From assembly GCA_050246915.1 (NCBI GenBank), contig JBFWVD010000031.1, forward strand, positions 1-57,878: 57,878 bases of DNA, written 5' to 3'. This DNA comes from JBFWVD01 sp050246915 (GTDB lineage: Bacteria > Actinomycetota > Acidimicrobiia > Acidimicrobiales > Ilumatobacteraceae). The translations under genes were made by a program, and so were the position numbers. The notes beneath the pieces were generated by a model. It did no database searches, had not been told where the DNA came from, and saw only the letters and a list, made by a program, of their open reading frames with translations. Shown here piece by piece: positions 52,774 through 57,878 of the stretch. The first letter of the stretch is position 1; each line of letters starts with the position of its first letter.

Positions 52774-53673
52774 ATGAGCCACTCAGCAGAACGGCAGTCC
52801 CGGACCTCGCGGTGGAACCCGCGGCTGCCCGCCACCTTGTCCGACGCGACGGACCTCGCCACCGCCTCCATGATGCTCGCTACCCGCGACATCCCTGTCT
52901 TCCCCTGCACGCCAGGCGGAAAGCAACCCCTGACCACCCACGGCTTCCACGACGCGAGCACAGACCCGGCGACCGTCCGCGGCTGGTGGCAGCGCTGGCC
53001 CGAAGCGAACATCGGCATGCCCACCGGAGCGGCGGCCGGGGTCGACGTGGTCGATGTCGACGTCCACTCCGGCGGCAACGGGTTCGCCGCCTTCGAGCGG
53101 GCCAGGTCGGCCGGCATGGCCGATGGCTGGGCGTGGCTGGTCCGCACCCCGTCCGGCGGTGTCCACGCGTACTACCTGCGCGGCGTGGTCGACGAGCAGC
53201 GGTCGTGGCAGATCCCGAGCCAGCATGTCGACTTTCGGGGCGACGGCGGGTACATCATCGTCCCGCCCTCCGCAGTTGATGGCAGGGCGTACGAGCTGAT
53301 CGCCGTCGCTCAACACCGTGCTACTCCTGTCGACGCCTCGGCGCTCCGCACGTTCCTTGAACCGCCACGGACGAGCCGACCACCCGTCTCCATGCCAGCC
53401 GTCGGGGCTCGCCCGGAGAAGTTGGCGGACTGGGTCGCCGCCCGGCCCGAAGGTGCACGCAACCACGGACTGTTCTGGGCCGCCTGCCGGATGGTCGAGG
53501 AGGGTCACTCCGTCGACTCGACCGCAAACCTCCTCGGCGACGCAGCGCGCTCGGCCGGACTTTCCGACCGGGAGGCCATGACAACGATCCGATCGGCGTA
53601 CCGGATCGCGTCGCGGCTCGGGGCCACGACCATCGCCCGCCCTACGGCGGCGGCTGAGGCGGTGTCGATATGA
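52774..53673 (+). CDS. Prim-Pol (bifunctional DNA primase/polymerase)
   Basis: The 299-residue protein has the Prim-Pol layout: IPVFPCTPGGKQPLTTHGFHD (about 40-60), WWQRWPEANIGMPTG, then VDVVDVDVHSGG (catalytic DxD at about 92-96), followed by TPSGGVHAYYLR and VDFRGDGGYIIVPPS. It should prime or replicate DNA of the element. An ATG at 52774 (or GTG at 52768) follows the palindrome array. The C-terminal helical domain (about 205-280) resembles those of phage/plasmid primases. Coupled by ATGA to the next gene. Confidence 0.85.
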   Translation: MSHSAERQSRTSRWNPRLPATLSDATDLATASMMLATRDIPVFPCTPGGKQPLTTHGFHDASTDPATVRGWWQRWPEANIGMPTGAAAGVDVVDVDVHSGGNGFAAFERARSAGMADGWAWLVRTPSGGVHAYYLRGVVDEQRSWQIPSQHVDFRGDGGYIIVPPSAVDGRAYELIAVAQHRATPVDASALRTFLEPPRTSRPPVSMPAVGARPEKLADWVAARPEGARNHGLFWAACRMVEEGHSVDSTANLLGDAARSAGLSDREAMTTIRSAYRIASRLGATTIARPTAAAEAVSI

Positions 53674-54041
53674 ACAACAACGACTTCTACGACCGGCGCG
53701 ATGGTCGGGCCATTCCCGAGAAGCCGACGCCCCAGCCGCAACCTGACGAAACAGCCTCCGCCCTCGCCGTCCACAGAGATCCGTCTGTCGCCGAGGTAGC
53801 CACAAAGCCAGAGGCACAAGCCCAACGCGGCATCGCCTGGGTCCGCCCCACCGAGCTCCCGACTCTCGTCGGGACGAGATGGGCCAACCGAGGCATCGAC
53901 CTCCAGTCTGAACTGATCCGCCGCTCTCGCCGCGCGCCGGTCACCGCCGCCAAAGCCGGCCGACGAATCAGCCGCACCGCGATCGCACGCCCCGAGCCGC
54001 CCAGTCCGACGGTGACCACGACCGAGGAGTTGTCGCTATGA
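53670..54041 (+). CDS. Basic, disordered hypothetical protein
   Basis: The 123-residue protein is rich in Pro, Arg and Ala; it starts MNNNDFYDRRDGRAIPEKPT and ends with PSPTVTTTEELSL. No domain is recognised. It overlaps Prim-Pol (ATGA) and the next gene (ATGA), so it belongs to the replication/partition operon. It may be a linker or accessory protein; role unknown. Confidence 0.5.
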   Translation: MNNNDFYDRRDGRAIPEKPTPQPQPDETASALAVHRDPSVAEVATKPEAQAQRGIAWVRPTELPTLVGTRWANRGIDLQSELIRRSRRAPVTAAKAGRRISRTAIARPEPPSPTVTTTEELSL

Positions 54042-54967
54042 CCAGCGCAACCGACGAAGCCGCCCTGGACTTCACGACCACCGAAGGGCTCCGGCTCATG
54101 CTGGTCCGACTCCGCTACTCCGGCTCGGGTTGGAGCAACGACCCGGCGGCATCCGACCTCATGCTCTACGCGATGGAGAAGTACGGCGCACTCGCCCGGA
54201 AGTACGGCTACGAGCCAGTCGAGGCTGCGATCGCGGCATTCGATGCGATGCACACCCGCGCAGTACGAGTGGCCGAAGATCCCTGGGCCGTCGTCACACG
54301 TGCCGTCGAGCTGACGCTGATCTACGACCGGCGCGCCGACGGGCTCCTCTGCTCGAACCACCAGGCTCGGCGGGAAGTCGACATCGAGCGTCACGACGCG
54401 GAGCGCTTCAGCGATCGCGAGGCAGACCTGGTCGACTTCCACCCCGCTTTCGCGATCCCGGCACCGCAGGACTCGATCGAGTTCGACGAACTGACGCCGG
54501 ATCACGACGTGGCAGCCGACGACGACCCCGTCGACGAGGACGACGTCGAAGAGGACGGGAACGAGGAGCCGGAGCCGACGAACGCATGGATGGCCGTCGA
54601 CGAAGCGGTGGACGTGTTCGTCGCGCTGCGCTGGCCGGAGGATCTTACTCGCGCCGCGCTCGACTACATCTGCACCCGTCTGATGAGCGCCGGCAACCGC
54701 CACACCGCGTTCGAAGCGCTGAGACGCGACCGCGGCGCGCACGCGATCCTGGACGTCAACCAGACGGAATGGCTCGTGTTCCTCCGAGTGATCCTCGGAA
54801 ACCAGCACCCCGACCGCCGGCACACGTCGGCTGGCCGCGGCATGCTGCTGAGGCTGGTCATCGGCGACCAGGCCGAGGATCTGCTGCGAGACAAGGCGCT
54901 CCTCGCCGAGATCGCGACCATCCGTCAACCCGCACGTCTCCGACCGGTGGCAGGTCGTCATGCCTGA
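54038..54967 (+). CDS. Hypothetical protein of the Prim-Pol-ParB operon
   Basis: The 309-residue protein is not recognised. The N-terminal half is helical (LRLMLVRLRYSGSGWSNDPA; YGALARKYGYEPVEAAIAAF), the middle is very acidic (DDDPVDEDDVEEDGNEEPEP, about 167-186), and the C-terminal half is helical (TRAALDYICTRLM; TEWLVFLRVILGNQHP). The ATG at 54038 overlaps the upstream stop, and its 3' end overlaps ParB by 8 bases. Context suggests a role in element replication or segregation. Confidence 0.55.
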   Translation: MTSATDEAALDFTTTEGLRLMLVRLRYSGSGWSNDPAASDLMLYAMEKYGALARKYGYEPVEAAIAAFDAMHTRAVRVAEDPWAVVTRAVELTLIYDRRADGLLCSNHQARREVDIERHDAERFSDREADLVDFHPAFAIPAPQDSIEFDELTPDHDVAADDDPVDEDDVEEDGNEEPEPTNAWMAVDEAVDVFVALRWPEDLTRAALDYICTRLMSAGNRHTAFEALRRDRGAHAILDVNQTEWLVFLRVILGNQHPDRRHTSAGRGMLLRLVIGDQAEDLLRDKALLAEIATIRQPARLRPVAGRHA

Positions 54968-55940
54968 AGAGAAGGGCCACATCGAGCTGGATCGACACGT
55001 CGACTCGATCATCGTCGGCGTCCGACACCGCCAGCACCCCGAAGAAGGTATCGAGCCTCTGATGGCGTCTATCAAGAAGCTCGGCCTGTTGCAGCCCATC
55101 ACCATCACCCCCGACGGCGTCCTCGTCTGTGGTGCTCGCCGACTCGAAGCCGTGAAGCGGTTGGGCTGGCGCACCTTGAAGGTATGGGTCAGGTCCGGCA
55201 TCTCCGACGAGCTGAATCGGCTGCTCGCGCAGAACGACGAGAACGAACAGCGCCAGGCGCTGAGCCCGCTGGAGCAGGCAGCGCTGTTCCGAGAGCTCAA
55301 AGAGTTGATGCGCGAGGACGGCAAGCGGCGCCAGGAGGCGAGCCGCTTCGGGGCCGACGCCGCATTGGAGGAAGCCGACGGTCCCGGCGCGGCGCCGGGA
55401 CCGTCGCCCGGTCATGGAGATGTGCGCCACCAGGCTGCCACCGCAGTCACCGGGAAGGCCTCCTATCACTCGCTGGAGCAGATCTCCGCCATCGAGCGGG
55501 TCGCCGCTGACCGATCTCTGCCTGACACGGTTCGCAAGATCGCCGAGTCCGCCCTGGATGACATCCAGAACGGCGGCGACGTCAAGCCGGCCTTCTTCAC
55601 CGTCCAGGCGGCCAAGGAACTCATCGCCGTAGACGACTCCCCGATGCCGCCGGGTCCCATCACCTCCGAGGAGCTGGAGGATCTTGCGAACGAAGCGCTC
55701 AAGCGGATCGACAAGAAGGGCCGCAAGGGCAAGAAGAAGTCGGGCACCTCCAGCAGATCTGTCCGGGCCTTCCGGCTCACGTGGGGCGATCTCGACGGCT
55801 GGTCCAGGTTCTACAACCCGACCGACCTCGCCGCGCAGCTCAACGACGACGACTGGGCCATGTTCGAGCGTGTGGTCGCAGAGACCAACGCCTTCGCGGA
55901 CGAGATCCGCACCCTGCGCTCGACCCGGGTCTCGGCCTGA
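54960..55940 (+). CDS. ParB/Srx-domain protein
   Basis: The 326-residue protein has a ParB N-terminal domain: a GIEPLMASIKKLGLLQPITI segment (about 29-48) and the nucleotide-binding GARRLEAVKRLGW motif (about 59-71). A middle acidic/Pro region and C-terminal helical domains follow, including WGDLDGWSRFYNPTDLAAQL near the end. A separate ParA partner is not adjacent; the TadZ-like ATPase at 44052 belongs to the pilus. It likely marks a centromere-like site on the element. A 56-base gap follows. Confidence 0.8.
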   Translation: MPEEKGHIELDRHVDSIIVGVRHRQHPEEGIEPLMASIKKLGLLQPITITPDGVLVCGARRLEAVKRLGWRTLKVWVRSGISDELNRLLAQNDENEQRQALSPLEQAALFRELKELMREDGKRRQEASRFGADAALEEADGPGAAPGPSPGHGDVRHQAATAVTGKASYHSLEQISAIERVAADRSLPDTVRKIAESALDDIQNGGDVKPAFFTVQAAKELIAVDDSPMPPGPITSEELEDLANEALKRIDKKGRKGKKKSGTSSRSVRAFRLTWGDLDGWSRFYNPTDLAAQLNDDDWAMFERVVAETNAFADEIRTLRSTRVSA

Positions 55941-55996
55941 ACGGAGCAACCGGCACACCTGACTGCTGTCACTGACCGCCGACCCGAGGGGTGCTC

Positions 55997-56671
55997 ATGC
56001 TCTATCCGACCTCCGACGCCCTGCGGCGACGCCGGCTCATCGTCGCTGGCGTAGCGATCGTCCTCGTTCTGCTCGCGGTCCTCGCGTACGCCGTCCTGGT
56101 CCACCGCGCGCATTCGTCCAGTGTCGTTGCTCCGGCGCAGGAGGACGCGGGGATGGGTGAGACAAGGAGTCCGAGTCTCCCGGTCACCGAGCTCGCCGAC
56201 CTCTTACCCACGAGCGACCCGGAGACCTTCGTCCGGCAAATCTCGACTGCGCTCTTCGAGTGGGACACCACCACGATCGTCAGCCGCACGGATCACGTCG
56301 AGCAGCTCGTCACGGTGGCCGACCCGACCGGCGAGTCGACTCCGGGTCTCGTGTCCGACCTCGACAACTACCTGCCGACGCAGGATGCCTGGGTCGAGCT
56401 GGCGAAGTACGAGACTCGTCAGTGGCTCACGGTCGAGTCGGTAAGCACGCCGTCCAAGTGGGCGGAGGCTCAAGCCCAAGCCGGTGGCGAGTTGCTGCCG
56501 GGCACGACCGCCCTGACGATCCAAGGCACTCGGCACCGCTTCGGGACCTGGGAGGGCGAACCGGTCGCCTCCGAGCACGACGTCGCCTTCACGGTCTTCA
56601 TCGTCTGCGGCCCGTCGTACCCCGAGTGCCACCTGCTCCGCCTGTCGATGCTCGACAAGCCACTGGAGTGA
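55997..56671 (+). CDS. Membrane-anchored transfer-type protein
   Basis: The 224-residue protein has one N-terminal membrane helix (LIVAGVAIVLVLLAVLAYAVLV, about 14-35), then an extracytoplasmic domain with an NTF2/VirB8-like feel (ADLLPTSDPETFVRQISTAL; WLTVESVSTPSKW; TFGTWEGEPV-type strands). No clear family. The ATG at 55997 is preferred over GTG 55991 by spacing from GAGGG. It lies directly before the M23 peptidase gene, as is common in actinobacterial transfer regions. Confidence 0.6.
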   Translation: MLYPTSDALRRRRLIVAGVAIVLVLLAVLAYAVLVHRAHSSSVVAPAQEDAGMGETRSPSLPVTELADLLPTSDPETFVRQISTALFEWDTTTIVSRTDHVEQLVTVADPTGESTPGLVSDLDNYLPTQDAWVELAKYETRQWLTVESVSTPSKWAEAQAQAGGELLPGTTALTIQGTRHRFGTWEGEPVASEHDVAFTVFIVCGPSYPECHLLRLSMLDKPLE

Positions 56672-56674
56672 CCG

Positions 56675-57811
56675 ATGGCCAAGGTGGTTGTCGGCGGACT
56701 GGTCGGACTCCTCCTGGCACCAGCGAGCATCCTGCTCGGGCTCGGCGCCCTGCTCAGCCCCGCAGCGCAGGCGCAATCCCAGTGCCTCATCGCACCGCCG
56801 GTGCCGACTGGCGACACCACTCCTGTCGTTCCCGAGACCTCGCATGTGGCCTTCCCTCTGCCGGCGGGAACCTGGGTTCGGACGAGTGGCTTCGGCATGC
56901 GGGTCCACCCGATCACCGGTGAGCGAAAGCTGCACACCGGCGTCGACTTCGCAGCGCCGAGCGGAACCCACGTTCTTGCCGCCGCTGACGGTCGTGTGGC
57001 CTTCGCCGGCCCCGCCACCGGGTACGGCCACCTCATCCTCATCGAGCACACCGTCGACGGGAAGCGGGTCGCGACCGGCTACGCGCACATGTACTCGGGC
57101 GGCATCCACGTCAGCGCCGGGGACCCGGTCACCGCAGGTCAGTACATCGCCGACGTCGGTAGCGACGGCTACTCCACGGGCGCGCACCTCCACTTCGAGG
57201 TGCGACCGGGCGGAGCGAACGGCTCTCCGATCGACCCGGAGCCTTGGCTGGCTGGACATGGCGCGGCCGAGGTCGATGGCGGATCGGAATCGGCCGGCTG
57301 CTCTGCTGGCGGCGGGCCTGCGACGCCGTACTCCGGGGAGAACCCAGAGCATCTCGTCGACGACCCCACGAGTGGCGGGCAGATCACCGAGCGGACCGCG
57401 AGCGTCCTCGCCCAGGTCGAGAAGAACTTCCCCGACTCACATTGGTCGTGCTGGTCGGAGCGTCCTGGCACCAAGTCCGAGCACCCTCTCGGGCGCGCCT
57501 GCGACGGCACCTTCGGCAACTCGATCGGTACGGCCGCGACCGGACACGCCCTCAATTACGGCTGGAACGTGACCAACTGGCTGAAGGAGAACGCCGAGAC
57601 TCTCGGCGTCGAGTACCTCATCTGGCAGGGCCGCATCTGGTCGGTTGCACGAACCTCCGAAGGGTGGCGCCCGTACGACGGCGGAGGGATGCACGACCCC
57701 GATGCCGTCACCGGCGGGCACTACGACCACCTGCACTTCACGGTCATCGAGTTACCTCGGAAATTACATCTAACGGAAGATTCTTACGGTAGATGTAAGC
57801 GTGAACGGTGA
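56675..57811 (+). CDS. M23 metallopeptidase (transfer-associated), 3' end altered
   Basis: The 378-residue protein has a signal or membrane segment (about 5-32), then an M23 peptidase domain with HTGVDF (about 89-94), GYAHM and HLHFEV (about 172). A second domain follows (SEHPLGRACDG, about 270, and HYDHLHFTV, about 349) similar to ARB_07466-type domains. M23 enzymes cut peptidoglycan bridges so that the transfer channel can cross the wall. After VIE the coding frame continues as a foreign-looking tail (ELPRKLHLTEDSYGRCKRER) in AT-richer DNA, so the original C-terminus may have been replaced. Both catalytic HxH motifs are intact. Confidence 0.85.
   Translation: MAKVVVGGLVGLLLAPASILLGLGALLSPAAQAQSQCLIAPPVPTGDTTPVVPETSHVAFPLPAGTWVRTSGFGMRVHPITGERKLHTGVDFAAPSGTHVLAAADGRVAFAGPATGYGHLILIEHTVDGKRVATGYAHMYSGGIHVSAGDPVTAGQYIADVGSDGYSTGAHLHFEVRPGGANGSPIDPEPWLAGHGAAEVDGGSESAGCSAGGGPATPYSGENPEHLVDDPTSGGQITERTASVLAQVEKNFPDSHWSCWSERPGTKSEHPLGRACDGTFGNSIGTAATGHALNYGWNVTNWLKENAETLGVEYLIWQGRIWSVARTSEGWRPYDGGGMHDPDAVTGGHYDHLHFTVIELPRKLHLTEDSYGRCKRER
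57764..57798. repeat. 35-bp near-perfect palindrome at M23 gene end
   Basis: TTACATCTA (57764-57772) and TAGATGTAA (57790-57798) are perfect 9-bp arms. Inside, CG and AAGA/TCTT also pair, giving 15 of 17 matched pairs around a single central base. The local DNA is much AT-richer than the rest. It looks like a recombination or mobile-element end, or a terminator. Bases 57812-57878 hold no gene. Confidence 0.5.
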
Positions 57812-57878
57812 CGTGAGCGGCAGTCCGACGGTTCACTACCGACGGGCCATTGGTGTCGTGACCTGCAGTTTAATGCAT

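Larger units (their letters stand above)
94..57878. mobile_element. tRNA-integrated ICE/genomic island, right end not in window
   Basis: A 3' tRNA-Met fragment marks the left boundary. The DNA to its right holds a MobF relaxase (37916-41473), ParB (54960-55940), Prim-Pol (52774-53673), an M23 peptidase (56675-57811) and a Tad pilus operon, which together are typical backbone genes of actinobacterial ICEs. About 36 kb of defence-type cargo sits between the boundary and the relaxase. No integrase, coupling protein or VirB4 is present, so these genes lie beyond the right edge or the element is incomplete. Gene direction splits at about 41.5 kb, where the relaxase and the lipoprotein/Tad operon diverge. 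Confidence 0.75.

Noticed and set aside
1..57878. CRISPR array or cas genes
   Set aside because: No regularly spaced direct repeats with unique spacers and no Cas-type protein were seen; the 32-33 bp triple motif at 40258 is inside the relaxase coding sequence and only 11 bp long.
1..57878. Insertion sequence or transposase inside the window
   Set aside because: No transposase-like protein was found; only the right-end junction suggests a possible element edge.

Overview
The window is high-GC DNA with many GTG starts, stop/start overlaps of the ATGA/GTGA type, and families typical of Actinomycetota (DUF4192, TM0106-type RecB helicase, Tad pilus genes with a LysM-BTAD protein, MobF relaxase, Prim-Pol). 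A Nocardioides-like or related Propionibacteriales host is my best guess, but that is inference. Bases 94-127 are the 3' part of a Met-tRNA gene on the minus strand without its 5' half. This is the usual footprint of an element integrated into a tRNA gene. Everything to the right of it reads as one integrative and conjugative element (ICE) or island that continues past the right edge. No integrase, VirB4 or VirD4-type gene lies in the window.

Left part (0.3-37.8 kb, nearly all minus strand) is accessory DNA dominated by defence-type genes. After a DUF4192 gene and a small ORF there are four modules. (1) 1.5-7.0 kb: a coupled operon of a YbjN/CesT-like chaperone-type protein with a coiled coil, an ADP-ribosylglycohydrolase fused to a Cys phosphatase, a second degenerate-looking ADP-ribosylglycohydrolase, a PD-(D/E)XK nuclease and a NERD protein, with a divergent XRE regulator. 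(2) 7.5-21.8 kb: an operon of a vWA protein, a homing-endonuclease-associated-repeat protein, a DUF3841 protein, a RecB-like nuclease-helicase and a 2627-residue helicase-nuclease with a transglutaminase-like segment, read from a good sigma-70-type promoter with a built-in dyad. (3) 21.9-24.7 kb: a dual-specificity-type phosphatase and, divergently, a PD-(D/E)XK nuclease followed by a sigma factor. (4) 24.7-35.5 kb: six tightly coupled genes: PLD-SNF2 helicase, N6-adenine methyltransferase, an unknown, a HEPN RNase-like protein, a GmrSD-like DUF262/DUF1524 protein, and an unknown with a C-terminal membrane segment. An XRE-ImmA/IrrE gene with a partner (35.6-37.4 kb) closes the accessory zone.

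Right part (37.5-57.8 kb) is the ICE backbone: a small membrane protein and a MobF relaxase on minus; then on plus a lipoprotein, a secreted protein, a complete-looking Tad-like pilus operon (SAF/CpaB, TadZ-like, CpaF, TadB, TadC, Flp-like pilin, three TadE/G-like proteins), a LysM-BTAD protein, Prim-Pol, two unknowns, ParB, a membrane protein and an M23 peptidase. The coding sequence of the M23 gene ends in an AT-richer junction with a 35-bp near-palindrome.

Non-coding signals of note are an 11-bp motif (CCACGGGCGAG and its complement) found at least nine times, only in the backbone; a 26-bp perfect palindrome built from it upstream of Prim-Pol; a hairpin that would hide the relaxase ribosome binding site; and nested dyads upstream of the lipoprotein. 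All calls are from reading the sequence; no database search was run.
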